Source of the DNA: Shimia sp. CNT1-13L.2
GTDB lineage: Bacteria > Pseudomonadota > Alphaproteobacteria > Rhodobacterales > Rhodobacteraceae
Length of the DNA: 64,000 bases
Reading direction: 5' to 3'
Assembly (NCBI RefSeq): GCF_024331145.1
Contig: NZ_JANDJO010000001.1
Location: 620,001 to 684,000, forward strand
Both the position numbers and the translations under genes were made by a program. Shown in pieces: positions 27,584 through 37,385 of this stretch (positions within the stretch are counted from its first letter, which is position 1; each line of letters begins with the position of its first letter). The notes below the pieces were generated by a model. It searched no databases. It worked only from the letters and a program-made list of their open reading frames with translations, and had not been told where the DNA came from.

Positions 27584-28783
27584 GTGGGCCTGCGTAGTTT
27601 CTTCGATCGGATCGAGCCGCACTTTGAAAAAGGCGGTAAGTACGAAAAATACTTCCCCATCTACGAGATGGTGGAAAGCTTCCTTTACACCCCGAAAACG
27701 GTGACCACGGTTGCGCCGCACGCGCGCTCTTACGTGGATATGAAGCGCATCATGACCTACGTGGTGATCGCGACGATCCCCTGCATCCTGATGGCGCTTT
27801 ACAACACCGGGTACCAGACCAACCTCGCGATTGCCGAATTCGGTGCGTCGGGCTGGCGGGCTGCCATCGTTGACATGCTGGGCATCGGCTTCAATCCGGC
27901 CAACCCCTTTGCCAACATGATGCACGGCCTGCTCTACTTCCTGCCGATCTACATCGTGACGCTGGTGGCTGGCGGTATCTTCGAGGTGATCTTCGCCACC
28001 GTGCGCAAACACGAAGTCAACGAAGGCTTCCTTGTGTCCTCCATGCTCTACGCGTTGATCGTGCCCGCCACGACACCGCTCTGGCAGGTGGCACTTGGCA
28101 TCATCTTCGGCGTGGTGATCGGCAAAGAAGTCTTTGGCGGCACCGGCAAGAACTTCCTCAACCCGGCGCTGACCGGACGTGCGTTCCTCTACTTCGCATA
28201 TCCTGCACAGCTTTCGGGCGATAGCGTCTGGGTCCCCGTTGACGGCTTTACCGGTGCAACCGCACTGGCCGTATCTGCCTCGGACGGCTTCCAGGAACTC
28301 GCCGCACGCGGCATGACCTGGTGGGACAGCTTCTATGGCTTCATCCCGGGGTCGATGGGCGAAACCTCGACCCTCGCCTGTATCCTCGGCCTGATCTTCC
28401 TTCTGGCCACCAAGATCGCCAACTACCGCATGGTTGTCGGCTGTCTGGCAGGCATGATCGGCTTCTCGCTGCTCCTGAACTGGATCGGTTCCGACACCAA
28501 CCCGATGTTCGCAATGCCCTGGTACTGGCACCTTGTCATCGGTGGCTACGCCTTTGGCCTGGTCTTCATGGTGACCGAGCCGGTTTCCGGCGCGCACACC
28601 AATATGGGCCGCTACATCTATGGCGCGCTGATCGGCTTCATGGTGGTCATGATCCGCGTGATCAACCCGGCCTTCCCCGAAGGCATGATGCTCGCAATTC
28701 TCTTCGGTAACGTCTTTGCGCCGCTGATCGACTACTTCGTCGTTCAAGCCAACATCAAACGCAGGGCAAAACGCAATGGCTGA
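27584..28783 (+). CDS. nqrB: Na+-NQR subunit B
   Basis: NqrB is an integral-membrane subunit of about ten helices that carries covalent FMN and riboflavin and forms part of the Na+ path. The FMN attachment site is visible as DGFTGATALA (Thr in the GAT motif). SFYGFIPGSMGETSTLACI and the hydrophobic profile along 399 residues are typical. The N-terminal cytosolic stretch includes RSYVDMKRIM. It has a GTG start, and its 3' end overlaps nqrC by 8 bases, indicating coupled translation. Confidence 0.97.
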   Translation: MGLRSFFDRIEPHFEKGGKYEKYFPIYEMVESFLYTPKTVTTVAPHARSYVDMKRIMTYVVIATIPCILMALYNTGYQTNLAIAEFGASGWRAAIVDMLGIGFNPANPFANMMHGLLYFLPIYIVTLVAGGIFEVIFATVRKHEVNEGFLVSSMLYALIVPATTPLWQVALGIIFGVVIGKEVFGGTGKNFLNPALTGRAFLYFAYPAQLSGDSVWVPVDGFTGATALAVSASDGFQELAARGMTWWDSFYGFIPGSMGETSTLACILGLIFLLATKIANYRMVVGCLAGMIGFSLLLNWIGSDTNPMFAMPWYWHLVIGGYAFGLVFMVTEPVSGAHTNMGRYIYGALIGFMVVMIRVINPAFPEGMMLAILFGNVFAPLIDYFVVQANIKRRAKRNG

Positions 28784-29594
28784 CGAAAACAAAACCCAAA
28801 ACCCGCCACAGGGATTCATCCGCCGTTTCCTCGCACAGCCGCCGGATTCGGTCTCCAAGACAATCTTCATCGCGGTGGCAGTCTGCCTCGTCGCGTCGAT
28901 GATCGTGTCCGCCGCCGCCGTGGCGCTGCGCCCGACACAGGCCATCAACGCGCTGAAAGACAAGCAGATCAACATTCTGCAGGTCGCAGGCATCTACGAC
29001 CCCGATCAGAACGTCGTCGATGCCTTTGCCGCCTTCGAACCGAAGGTCCTTGAACTGGCCACCGGTTCGTTCAGCGACCGTTTCGACCCGGCCAACTTCA
29101 ATGACCGCGCCGCAGCAGATGATCCGGAAACCTCGGTCGCCCTGACCGACGATCCGGCAGGCATCGGCCGCCAGGGCAAGTTCGTCACCGTCTACATCCT
29201 GCGCGACGATGCGGGTGAGATCGACAAGGTGATCCTACCGCTGCATGGCTATGGTCTTTGGTCCACCCTCTACGGCTTCATCGCGCTGGAAGAAAACGGC
29301 AACGACATCTTCGGCCTTCAGTTCTATGAACACGCCGAGACCCCCGGTCTTGGTGCCGAAGTCGACAACCCGCGCTGGAAAGCCCTCTGGAACGGCAAGA
29401 AACTGGCTGACGAAAGCGGTGAGCTGCAAATCAGCGTCACCAAAGCTGTGCCTGCCGCAGGCGCCGAATACCACGTAGACGCACTGGCTGGCGCGACGCT
29501 GACCACGGCAGGCGTGCATAACCTGGTGAACTTCTGGATGGGTGAAGCCGGCTACAAGCCCTTCCTCGAAAAACTCAAAGCGGGGGACGTATAA
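28776..29594 (+). CDS. nqrC: Na+-NQR subunit C
   Basis: NqrC is a periplasmic-facing flavoprotein anchored by one N-terminal helix ([22 protein letters not shown]). The FMN-binding domain ends with the ApbE acceptor motif [10 protein letters not shown], where the Thr after GA receives FMN. Its 272 residues and the PGLGAEV segment are typical. It overlaps both nqrB and nqrD (the last by one base), consistent with a stoichiometric complex. Confidence 0.97.
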   Translation: MADENKTQNPPQGFIRRFLAQPPDSVSKTIFIAVAVCLVASMIVSAAAVALRPTQAINALKDKQINILQVAGIYDPDQNVVDAFAAFEPKVLELATGSFSDRFDPANFNDRAAADDPETSVALTDDPAGIGRQGKFVTVYILRDDAGEIDKVILPLHGYGLWSTLYGFIALEENGNDIFGLQFYEHAETPGLGAEVDNPRWKALWNGKKLADESGELQISVTKAVPAAGAEYHVDALAGATLTTAGVHNLVNFWMGEAGYKPFLEKLKAGDV

Positions 29595-30247
29595 TGGCCC
29601 ATAAACGCAGAGAAATGCTGATCGACCCGCTGGTCGACAATAACCCGATTACCCTTCAGGTGCTGGGCATCTGTTCGGCCCTTGCGGTGACGTCCTCGTT
29701 GCAGGTTGCCTTCGTGATGGCCATCGCCGTGACCTTGGTGACGGCCTTCTCGTCGATGTTCATCTCGATGATCCGCAACCAGATCCCCGGATCGATCCGG
29801 ATCATCGTGCAAATGGTGATCATCGCCTCGCTCGTGATCCTCGTCGACCAGATGCTCAAGGCTTTCGCCTTCGAAATCTCCAAGACCCTCTCGGTCTTCG
29901 TGGGCCTGATCATCACCAACTGTATCGTGATGGGCCGCGCCGAAGCCTTTGCCATGAAGAACCCGCCGATCGACAGCTTCATCGACGGGATCGGCAACGG
30001 TCTGGGCTATGGCCTGATCTTGATGCTGGTCGGTGTGATCCGCGAACTCTTCGGCTCCGGCAGCCTGTTTGGCGTCACGATCCTTGAAACGGTCAACAAC
30101 GGTGGCTGGTACGTGCCCAACGGCCTGCTGCTGCTGCCGCCTTCGGCCTTCTTCATCATCGGTCTGATCATCTGGGGCTTCCGCACCTGGAAGAAGGATC
30201 AGGTGGAAGAACGCGAATACAAAATCCAGACGGTTGAGGCACACTGA
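29594..30247 (+). CDS. nqrD: Na+-NQR subunit D
   Basis: An integral-membrane subunit of about six helices in 217 residues. The two Cys that, with two in NqrE, hold the intramembrane iron-sulfur cluster are visible in [10 protein letters not shown] (about residue 27) and [18 protein letters not shown]. The second motif is duplicated in NqrE, showing the inverted-homology pair. Stop and start overlap nqrE by one base (ATG inside TGATGG). Confidence 0.97.
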   Translation: MAHKRREMLIDPLVDNNPITLQVLGICSALAVTSSLQVAFVMAIAVTLVTAFSSMFISMIRNQIPGSIRIIVQMVIIASLVILVDQMLKAFAFEISKTLSVFVGLIITNCIVMGRAEAFAMKNPPIDSFIDGIGNGLGYGLILMLVGVIRELFGSGSLFGVTILETVNNGGWYVPNGLLLLPPSAFFIIGLIIWGFRTWKKDQVEEREYKIQTVEAH

Positions 30248-30855
30248 TGGAAGCGCTCATCTCCCTCGCCGTTAAGGCGATCTTCGTTGAAAACCTCGCA
30301 CTCTCGTTCTTCCTCGGCATGTGTACCTTCATCGCCGTGTCCAAGAAGATTTCGACCGCGATTGGCCTTGGCATCTCGGTGATGATCGTTCAGTCGATCA
30401 CCGTTCCCGCCAACAACCTGATCCTGACCTACCTGCTGGCGCCCGGTGCGCTGGCCTGGGCCGGGTTCCCCGAAGTCGACCTCACCTTCCTTGGCCTGAT
30501 CTCCTACATCGGCGTGATCGCCGCGCTGGTTCAGATACTCGAGATGGTGCTCGATAAGTACTTCCCGCCGCTCTACAACGCACTGGGCGTGTTCCTGCCG
30601 CTGATCACCGTGAACTGCGCGATCCTCGGTGGTTCGCTCTTCATGGTGGAACGTGGCTATGACTTTGCCGAGTCGGTCACCTACGGCGTCTCTTCCGGCT
30701 TCGGCTGGGCGCTGGCGATTACCGCCATGGCAGGTGTGCGTGAAAAGCTGAAGTATTCCGACATTCCCGACGGCCTTCAGGGCCTGGGGATCACCTTCAT
30801 CACCGCGGGTCTGATGGCGATGGCCTTCATGTCCTTCTCCGGCGTGAAACTGTAA
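30247..30855 (+). CDS. nqrE: Na+-NQR subunit E
   Basis: A 202-residue, six-helix membrane subunit homologous to NqrD in inverted topology. [11 protein letters not shown] (about residue 26) and [20 protein letters not shown] (about 121) provide its two metal-binding Cys. The end SGVKL is typical. It is translationally coupled to nqrD and followed by nqrF after 13 bases. Confidence 0.97.
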   Translation: MEALISLAVKAIFVENLALSFFLGMCTFIAVSKKISTAIGLGISVMIVQSITVPANNLILTYLLAPGALAWAGFPEVDLTFLGLISYIGVIAALVQILEMVLDKYFPPLYNALGVFLPLITVNCAILGGSLFMVERGYDFAESVTYGVSSGFGWALAITAMAGVREKLKYSDIPDGLQGLGITFITAGLMAMAFMSFSGVKL

Positions 30856-30868
30856 GGGGGCTGGTTAG

Positions 30869-32092
30869 ATGGAAACTTTTGGTCTTGGCATCATCCTCTT
30901 TACCCTGATCGTTCTGGCGCTTGTTGCGGTCATTCTGGCCGCGCGCTCCAAGCTGGTGTCTACGGGCAACGTCAACATCACCATCAACGGTGAAAAGACG
31001 ATCTCCGTCCCCGCCGGTGGCAAGCTGCTGCAAACGCTGGCCGAGCAGAAACTGTTCGTGCCTTCGGCCTGTGGCGGCGGTGGCACCTGTGCGCAGTGTC
31101 GTGTGAAGATCCACTCGGGTGGCGGCTCGATCCTGCCGACCGAGGAAAGCCACATCACCAAGCGTGAGGCCGCCTGTGGCGACCGCCTGTCCTGTCAGGT
31201 GGCCGTCAAGCAGGATATGGAAGTCGAAGTTCCCGAAGAAGTGTTCGGCGTCAAGAAATGGCAGTGCACCGTGCGCTCCAACGACAACGTCGCGACCTTC
31301 ATCAAGAACCTGGTTCTGGAACTGCCCGAAGGCGAAGACGTGAACTTCCGCGCCGGTGGTTACATCCAGATCGAAGCCCCGGCCCACGCGCTGAGCTACA
31401 AGGACTTCGACATCGGCGAGGAATACCACGAGGACTGGGACAAGTTTAACCTGTGGCAGTACCAATCCACCGTGTCCGAGCCGATCGAACGTGCCTACTC
31501 GATGGCCAACTACCCGGATGAAAAGGGCCTGATCATGCTCAACGTCCGCGTGGCTTCGCCGCCTCCGGGCTCGCAAGGCATCCCTCCGGGACAGATGTCG
31601 TCCTACATCTTCAACCTGAAACCGGGTGACAAGGTAACCATCTCGGGTCCGTTCGGCGAATTCTTCGCCCGCGAAACCGACAAGGAAATGGTCTTCATCG
31701 GCGGTGGTGCCGGCATGGCCCCCATGCGCAGCCACATCTTCGACCAGCTCAAGCGCCTCGAGAACCGCGATCGCAAGATCACTTTCTGGTACGGTGCCCG
31801 CTCCAAGAAAGAGATGTTCTTTGTCGAGGACTTCGACGAACTCGCCAAGGAGTTCCCGAACTTCACCTGGCACGTGGCGCTGTCCGATGCCCTGCCCGAA
31901 GACGACTGGGGCGGCTATACCGGCTTCATCCACAACGTTCTTTACGAAGAATACCTCAAGAACCACCCCGCGCCGGAAGACTGCGAATACTACATGTGTG
32001 GTCCGCCGATCATGAACTCGTCGGTGATCAACATGCTGCTTGATCTCGGCGTTGACCGCGAAGACATCATGCTCGACGACTTCGGCGGCTAA
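30869..32092 (+). CDS. nqrF: Na+-NQR subunit F (NADH dehydrogenase flavoprotein)
   Basis: NqrF accepts electrons from NADH and passes them via FAD and a [2Fe-2S] cluster into the complex. One N-terminal helix anchors it. The ferredoxin-like domain has [10 protein letters not shown] plus a distant SCQV Cys. FAD binding shows [13 protein letters not shown] binding [12 protein letters not shown], and the end [10 protein letters not shown]. The 407-residue length is standard. An 11-bp hairpin follows the stop. Confidence 0.97.
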   Translation: METFGLGIILFTLIVLALVAVILAARSKLVSTGNVNITINGEKTISVPAGGKLLQTLAEQKLFVPSACGGGGTCAQCRVKIHSGGGSILPTEESHITKREAACGDRLSCQVAVKQDMEVEVPEEVFGVKKWQCTVRSNDNVATFIKNLVLELPEGEDVNFRAGGYIQIEAPAHALSYKDFDIGEEYHEDWDKFNLWQYQSTVSEPIERAYSMANYPDEKGLIMLNVRVASPPPGSQGIPPGQMSSYIFNLKPGDKVTISGPFGEFFARETDKEMVFIGGGAGMAPMRSHIFDQLKRLENRDRKITFWYGARSKKEMFFVEDFDELAKEFPNFTWHVALSDALPEDDWGGYTGFIHNVLYEEYLKNHPAPEDCEYYMCGPPIMNSSVINMLLDLGVDREDIMLDDFGG

Positions 32093-32104
32093 ACAAGACC
32101 CGGC

Positions 32105-32133
32105 CCGGCAAATCCCCTGATTGGATTTGCCGG
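32105..32133 (+). terminator. Hairpin after the nqr operon
   Basis: A perfect 11-bp stem (32105-32115 with 32123-32133) with a 7-base loop starts 13 bases past the nqrF stop. There is no U run behind it, so it may stop transcription with Rho or mark the mRNA 3' end. Confidence 0.55.
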
Positions 32134-32241
32134 CGCCCCCTCCCCCGGACATCACTGGCCCCTGCCGACACGGCACTATCCGGACATCGCCAGACACGCG
32201 ATCACGGCCAGCCACAATTCCCCACACTGCAAATTTGAAGA

Positions 32242-32318
32242 TGGCGATCCCGGCAGGATTCGAACCTGCAACCTGCCCCTTAGGAGGGGGCTGCTCTATC
32301 CAGTTGAGCCACGGGACC
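32242..32318 (-). tRNA. tRNA-Arg (anticodon CCU)
   Basis: A 77-base cloverleaf on the minus strand with encoded CCA. The acceptor stem is GGTCCCG with CGGGATC (one G-U), D-arm GGCTCAACTGGATAGAGC, anticodon loop CTCCTAA with CCT, and T-arm CAGGTTCGAATCCTG. It reads the rare AGG codon. The gene lies between the nqr operon and an RTX protein gene. Confidence 0.96.
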
Positions 32319-32437
32319 AGCCTGCATGCACCCAGCCCAAGCATCTTGGGCGTGCGTCATGTCGGGCCATGCTTGCCCAACAATCGCGATCCTTGCAACC
32401 CGAAAACCTCGTTTCGGGGCAAGGATCATTTCATGTC

Positions 32438-34333
32438 TCAGGCAAACAGGAAATCCGCCTCGGAATAGGCCAGCCCCGTTCCCACATCGGCGAATGACAC
32501 CCCCTTGAGAAGAATGGTATCGGTGCCGTCCACGATCCGGGCAAACCCGCCTGCATCAACCAGATGGTTGTTCACGAGATCCGTGAAATCGGTGATCTGG
32601 GTGACATTGCGCAGGTCGATCACCTCTCCGTCGGCAGCATTGAACCCAAAGATCGTATCCTTGCCAAAGCCATCCGCGAAAACAAAGACGTCGTTGCCGT
32701 TGCCCCCTGTCAGCTTGTCATTGCCAGCGCCACCGTTAAGGGTATCCGCGCCCTTCTCGCCGTTCAGCACATCCCCCTGCGCGCCACCGAACAGCCTGTC
32801 GTTGCCGGTGCCGCCAAAGATGTGATCCCGGCCATCGTTGCCATAGAACACGTCGTTGCCGCCACCACCGTCGATGGTGTCTTTGCCACCACCGCCATAG
32901 ACCGTGTCGCGCCCTGCATTGGTGCCCTGCGGGTGACCATTATAAAGATCGTTGCCACGGCCCATCTGCACGGTATCGCGCCCCTTGCCACCGTCGATCG
33001 TGTCACTCCCGTCACCGCCAAACAGCTTGTCAGCGCCAAGACCGCCTTTCAGGTCATCCGCACCGGTGCCACCATTCAGCCGGTCATTGCCGGACAGACC
33101 GACAAGCGTGTCGTCACCCACCCCACCGTTCAGCGTGTCCGCACCAGCGGTTCCGGTCAGCAACTCGTCATCGTTGACCACAGGCGGATCAAGCGGCGTA
33201 TCCGCGCCGGGCAGGACAATCTCGGTCACGTTGCCGCCGACAACGAAGGCCGAGTTATTGTCCGTCCTGATGATATCGTCCGAGCCCCAAGCATAGGCCC
33301 CTGTCTCGGTATCCAGCAAAGCGCCCGTCAGGTCATATTCCTTCAGCCGCCCTTCCTGTGTGCCGGCAAGGTCCAGCACCGAATACCCGACGACAAAGCC
33401 GCTCTCGGTTGCCACAAGCAAGGGCGTGTCCTGCCGCTTCAGGGTGATCTCGGTATTGACGAGCGTCGCCGCAACGGCCTCGCTGCCATCCGCATTCCTG
33501 ATCGAGAACCAAACCGACGACTGGTCCTGATCCGGCCCCGACGTGGTGTCGCTCTCCACCCAGACAATCACGAATTTCCCGTTCTCAAGCGTCTCGACCT
33601 GCACCGCAGGCGTCGCGCCAAACACGGTGGACGTAGCATTGCCAAGGTCGATCTGGGCAGAGGCAAAGCTGCCGTCCTTGTTCAACAGACGCAGATGCGC
33701 AGGCGCCCCCGTTCCGAACGTATTCGTCCAGGCAACAGCGATCTTGTCACCCACCTCGGTCATGTCAAACAACAGTTGCTGCGCATAACTGCTGACCATC
33801 GTGCCAAGCGAGGCACTTTGCGACACCACCGTGCCGTCAGGGTTCACGATCTTGAACAGGAACTGGTTCAACGTCGTCGCCGTATCAATCAGGGCAATCG
33901 TGCCATCAGAAAGCGATACAGCCTGCTGCAACATCTGCCCGTCGGCCTGTCCGGAACTGTTCGTGTGCCCCATGCCCCCCAATCCGTCGACCCCGGCATA
34001 GGGCAAGTCCGTGAGCGGCCCCGTGACGGCGCCTGTCTCGGCATTCAGCGTGACATACACGTCCCTGTGCGTGAGAGGCAGGCTCGACCCTGTCAGGCGG
34101 AAATAGACATTCATCGTGCCGTCTTGGTTGTCATGCACGTGAAAGGGCGTGATCCGCCCAAATCCACCGGGCGCGGGTTCGAACTCGACCGCGGAAAACA
34201 CCAGCCCGTCATCATCAAAGGCCGCAATCTGATTGCCGGAAACGATAACGCCGTTGTCCCCCACACGATAAACGCGGCCGCTCCCCAGCCCGATATCGTT
34301 GAAACCAAGGGCCAGGCTTGTCGAAATCGCCAT
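32438..34333 (-). CDS. RTX (haemolysin-type Ca2+-binding repeat) secreted protein
   Basis: A 631-residue protein without a Sec signal. Residues about 1-385 form a beta-strand-rich region resembling propeller-like repeats (recurring phrases such as DGTIALID, NGKFVIVWVE and ESGFVVGYSV). Residues about 390-540 are RTX nonapeptide repeats (GGxGxDxLxG) that fold on Ca2+ outside the cell. The last 80 residues (FVFADGFGKDTIFGFNAAD onwards, ending in a hydrophobic ADFLFA) fit an uncleaved C-terminal type I secretion signal. The function of the N-terminal domain is not recognisable. It lies alone beside tRNA-Arg, divergent from a LacI-type regulator. Confidence 0.88.
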   Translation of the reverse strand: MAISTSLALGFNDIGLGSGRVYRVGDNGVIVSGNQIAAFDDDGLVFSAVEFEPAPGGFGRITPFHVHDNQDGTMNVYFRLTGSSLPLTHRDVYVTLNAETGAVTGPLTDLPYAGVDGLGGMGHTNSSGQADGQMLQQAVSLSDGTIALIDTATTLNQFLFKIVNPDGTVVSQSASLGTMVSSYAQQLLFDMTEVGDKIAVAWTNTFGTGAPAHLRLLNKDGSFASAQIDLGNATSTVFGATPAVQVETLENGKFVIVWVESDTTSGPDQDQSSVWFSIRNADGSEAVAATLVNTEITLKRQDTPLLVATESGFVVGYSVLDLAGTQEGRLKEYDLTGALLDTETGAYAWGSDDIIRTDNNSAFVVGGNVTEIVLPGADTPLDPPVVNDDELLTGTAGADTLNGGVGDDTLVGLSGNDRLNGGTGADDLKGGLGADKLFGGDGSDTIDGGKGRDTVQMGRGNDLYNGHPQGTNAGRDTVYGGGGKDTIDGGGGNDVFYGNDGRDHIFGGTGNDRLFGGAQGDVLNGEKGADTLNGGAGNDKLTGGNGNDVFVFADGFGKDTIFGFNAADGEVIDLRNVTQITDFTDLVNNHLVDAGGFARIVDGTDTILLKGVSFADVGTGLAYSEADFLFA

Positions 34334-34623
34334 TCTCTATTCCTCACAGTATCTGTTCGCAAAATCAGGCCACTCATGGCCGGACGCCCTCGCTTTTTCA
34401 GCGCGTTAGCAAAGGCGGTCTTTCAAATCTTCGTCCCGAAAGCATGCCGTGGAATGGCCCACACATCAAGTTTATAAGGATTTTGGCGCATTATCCCCAA
34501 ACTGCCGGCCCCGGATATTGCAGAACTCTGGCAGACAGGACCTCTTGTTAAACGGCCCAAGACCCATCGTGACTCTTGAACACCACCAACTGTTCGCGAT
34601 AACATTTTTTCATTGCAAACAGG

Positions 34624-35652
34624 ATGTTCCCTTTGACCAACGACGAAAAACGCTCTTTGACCCTACGCGACGTATCCGAGGCGTCCGGAGTTTCCGAAAT
34701 GACAGTCAGCCGCGTCCTTCGGAACCGCGGTGACGTTTCGAACGCCACCCGCGAACGGGTGCTGAGGGCGGCAAAGGAATTGGGCTATGTGCCCAACAAG
34801 ATCGCCGGCGCATTGGCAAGCCAGCGCGTGAACCTCGTGGCTGTGATCATCCCGTCGCTCTCCAACATGGTCTTCCCCGAGGTGCTTGGCGGCATCAGCC
34901 AGGTTCTGGAAGACACCGAGTTGCAACCGGTTGTCGGAGTCTCGGACTATCTCCCCGAGAAGGAAGAGAAAGTCCTTTACGAGATGCTGTCATGGCGTCC
35001 CTCTGGCGTCATCATCGCCGGTCTCGAACATACCGAAGCCGCCCGCGCCATGCTCAATGCCTCGGGTATCCCCGTGGTCGAAATCATGGATGTGGACGGC
35101 AAGCCGGTCGACACGATGGTCGGCATCTCGCACCGGCGCGCGGGCCGCGAAATGGCCAAGGCGATCCTCAAGGCGGGCTACAGCAACATCGGTTTCCTCG
35201 GCACCAAGATGCCGCTCGATCACCGCGCCCGAAAACGGTTTGAAGGCTTCACCGAGGCCCTTGCCAAGAACGGTGTCGAAATCCAGGAGAAAGAGTTCTA
35301 TTCCGGCGGCTCTGCGCTGGCCAAGGGCCGCGAGATGACGGCGGCCATGCTGGAACGCAACCCAGAGCTCGATTTCCTCTACTACTCCAACGACATGATC
35401 GGCGCCGGCGGCCTGCTTTACCTGCTGGAAAAAGGCTATCACGTGCCCGGCGAGATCGGTCTTGCGGGCTTTAACGGTGTCGAACTGCTACAGGGTCTGC
35501 CCCGTCAGCTTGCCACGATGGATGCCTGCCGCCGCGAGATCGGTGCCAAGGCGGCCGAGATCATCGCCGCCCGCGTGAACGGTGAAGACACCGACATGAT
35601 CACCGAGCTGACGCCGAAAATCTCCTTCGGCGACACCCTCAAGCGCCGCTGA
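34624..35652 (+). CDS. LacI/GntR(GntR-type gluconate repressor)-family regulator
   Basis: A 342-residue LacI-family repressor. The N-terminal HTH and hinge (about residues 10-65) read LTLRDVSEASGVSEMTVSRV followed by VLRAAKELGYVPNKIAGALA. The periplasmic-binding-protein-like effector domain covers 70-330 and contains SNDMIGAGGLLYLLE and the typical GLAGFNG. The closest overall feel is gluconate-operon repressors, which is only an impression. Its target genes are not obvious: the neighbours are an RTX gene upstream (divergent) and a glycan-type cluster downstream (convergent). A strong terminator follows. Confidence 0.9.
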   Translation: MFPLTNDEKRSLTLRDVSEASGVSEMTVSRVLRNRGDVSNATRERVLRAAKELGYVPNKIAGALASQRVNLVAVIIPSLSNMVFPEVLGGISQVLEDTELQPVVGVSDYLPEKEEKVLYEMLSWRPSGVIIAGLEHTEAARAMLNASGIPVVEIMDVDGKPVDTMVGISHRRAGREMAKAILKAGYSNIGFLGTKMPLDHRARKRFEGFTEALAKNGVEIQEKEFYSGGSALAKGREMTAAMLERNPELDFLYYSNDMIGAGGLLYLLEKGYHVPGEIGLAGFNGVELLQGLPRQLATMDACRREIGAKAAEIIAARVNGEDTDMITELTPKISFGDTLKRR

Positions 35653-35661
35653 TCAGGCAAC

Positions 35662-35690
35662 AGGCGTCCCAATGGGGCGCCTACTTTTTT
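35662..35690 (+). terminator. Rho-independent terminator of the LacI-type gene
   Basis: A 9-bp stem (35662-35670 with 35674-35682, one G-U pair) with a 3-base loop is followed by ACTTTTTT. It lies 10 bases past the stop and overlaps the 3' end of the convergent minus-strand gene. Confidence 0.85.
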
Positions 35691-36610
35691 CCCTTGAGAG
35701 AGGCTCGTGCCGCCTTCATGGCGTTGCGGAAATGCGGTGCCCGCCGGCGCGCCAGAACGGCCTCGCAGTAGCGGATCAACAGCCTCGGGCGCTGCATCTC
35801 CTGCAAGGTCTGCAACATCTCTTTCTGGAACCGCGAATTCTCGCGCCGCGCCCGCATCCATTGATAGAACTTGGTCGTGGTCATCTCGCCGCTCACGCAT
35901 TCCGTGACGATCGGCTTCAACAGCCCAAGCTGAATCCAGAGCGATGCAATCCGGTGGCCCATGAAACGACAGCGGTATTTGACGACATTGTCACCCTGGA
36001 AAAGCGCCGCGTGCATCGAATCCATCGTATTGCGCGGATCATAAAACAGGTGCACCTTCTCGGCCGAGGCCGACATCTCGGGCCCATAACCATACCGGCC
36101 CGTATAGTCGCGCCGCCACGCTTTGCGATAGCGTTGTTCCCAAGGGGTGATCTCGCGATTCAGGGTCGCTTGCGGGGAAATCGCCACCACCTGACATCCC
36201 GGGGCCGCTGCCGAAAAGACCGAGGCCGCATAGGCCCCCATCGACGCGCCATAGAACACAACCTTGTCGAATTTCTCAAAGAACCCTTCGTCGCGCAGAC
36301 GGTCAAAGAAGTCATGCACCGCATCATCGCGATACCAGGTCCAGTCACTGGCCATCATGCCCAGCATCGACCAGCCCTGCTGCTCGACAAAGCCAAAGCC
36401 CCAAGGCATCCGGTCCGCCGCACGCCCGTAAACATGGTCCAGATTTTCGAACGTCACGATCAGCGTCTTGCCGCGTTCTACGAACAAGGCGGTGTGCTGC
36501 GCGCCAAGCTCTTCATAGAACCCTTCCCTGGCCCCGATCTCACGCAGGTTGTCTTTCCAGTCCGCCTGGGTTTCCGCCTGGCTTGCGTCAATTGCTACGG
36601 TCTCGTTCAT
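35681..36610 (-). CDS. Alpha/beta-hydrolase-like protein of unknown function
   Basis: A 309-residue cytosolic protein. KVVFYGASMGAYAASVFSAA has the nucleophile-elbow pattern G-x-S-x-G on a beta-strand followed by a helix, as in alpha/beta hydrolases. VVAISPQATL fits the next strand, and HLFYDPRNTMDS could carry the acidic residue. The C-terminal 80 residues are basic. It is the last gene of a minus-strand cluster (11 bases after the sulfotransferase), so a role in glycan or lipid acyl/sulfo modification is plausible. The family is not firmly recognised. Confidence 0.6.
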   Translation of the reverse strand: MNETVAIDASQAETQADWKDNLREIGAREGFYEELGAQHTALFVERGKTLIVTFENLDHVYGRAADRMPWGFGFVEQQGWSMLGMMASDWTWYRDDAVHDFFDRLRDEGFFEKFDKVVFYGASMGAYAASVFSAAAPGCQVVAISPQATLNREITPWEQRYRKAWRRDYTGRYGYGPEMSASAEKVHLFYDPRNTMDSMHAALFQGDNVVKYRCRFMGHRIASLWIQLGLLKPIVTECVSGEMTTTKFYQWMRARRENSRFQKEMLQTLQEMQRPRLLIRYCEAVLARRRAPHFRNAMKAARASLKGKK

Positions 36611-36621
36611 GGCAAATCCTC

Positions 36622-37383
36622 TCAGGCCGCCTCGGCCAGACGCTTGCGTATGGTTTCATACATCTCAAGGTCCGGCCCGAAAGCACGTTCGATATTGCGC
36701 TTGTCCTCGGCGGTCATGCCCTCCAGCAATTCACGGCTATGCGACTTGTGTCCAAGCGTCTTGCGCGTGTCCTGCACTTCGGGGCGTTCCGCATCAAACA
36801 GGGTGCGCACGATATGCGCCAGCGCCCCGTTCAGATCGGCCATGTCCCCGACAAAGTCATAATCAATGTAATCCCAGCTGATTTCCTTGCGCTGCGGCCG
36901 CCAGTGGCGATCCACATCCTGTGCACCTTCATCCTGCGCAAGAATGTCGAGGAACTCGGACAGTGTAATGTCGCTGTCGTCGGGGCGACCAAGATAGCGC
37001 ATCAGCTTGGCTTTCTGCTTGTCCCCCTTCACGATCTTGTCCGCAAAGGACGAGACCGTCCGCGCGGTTGGCTCGCGCACGATAGTAAACCTGAAGACCT
37101 CCGGATCGCGCAACGCCTCCATCACCTGCCAGACCTTGAGACCCCGCGGTCCGGTCAGCAACAGCGACTTTGGCGGCGTGTGAACGCTGTCCATGTCGAT
37201 GCTTTCGGTGCCTTCGCCCTGCAACTCCAGAAGCTGCGCCATCAGCGTCGCCAGCACCGTGGTGCAGGCCGACTTGTGGTTCTTCATATAAAGGAACGGC
37301 CTGCCCAGAACCGGAATATTCACCGTCTGAAGAAAGTGCCGCTTGTGCTGGTAGTTCGCAAGGATATCGTCTCGCAAACTCAT
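36622..37383 (-). CDS. Sulfotransferase-family protein (carbohydrate sulfotransferase-like)
   Basis: A 253-residue protein with both PAPS-binding elements. The 5'-phosphosulfate loop is in LYMKNHKSACTTVLATL and the 3'-phosphate motif in FTIVREPTARTVSSFADKI (Arg and Ser of RxxxxxxxS). It should transfer sulfate from PAPS to a hydroxyl, most likely on a sugar given its neighbours. I use the ATG at 37383, 2 bases after the stop of the glycosyltransferase gene; the longer frame overlaps that gene. Coupled translation links it to the glycosyltransferase. The substrate is unknown. Confidence 0.8.
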   Translation of the reverse strand: MSLRDDILANYQHKRHFLQTVNIPVLGRPFLYMKNHKSACTTVLATLMAQLLELQGEGTESIDMDSVHTPPKSLLLTGPRGLKVWQVMEALRDPEVFRFTIVREPTARTVSSFADKIVKGDKQKAKLMRYLGRPDDSDITLSEFLDILAQDEGAQDVDRHWRPQRKEISWDYIDYDFVGDMADLNGALAHIVRTLFDAERPEVQDTRKTLGHKSHSRELLEGMTAEDKRNIERAFGPDLEMYETIRKRLAEAA

Positions 37384-37385
37384 GA

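Noticed and set aside
26645-28993. A 782-codon minus-strand frame over nqrA-nqrC
   Set aside because: It is His/Asp/Gly-rich antisense of the nqr genes, which are certain on the plus strand.
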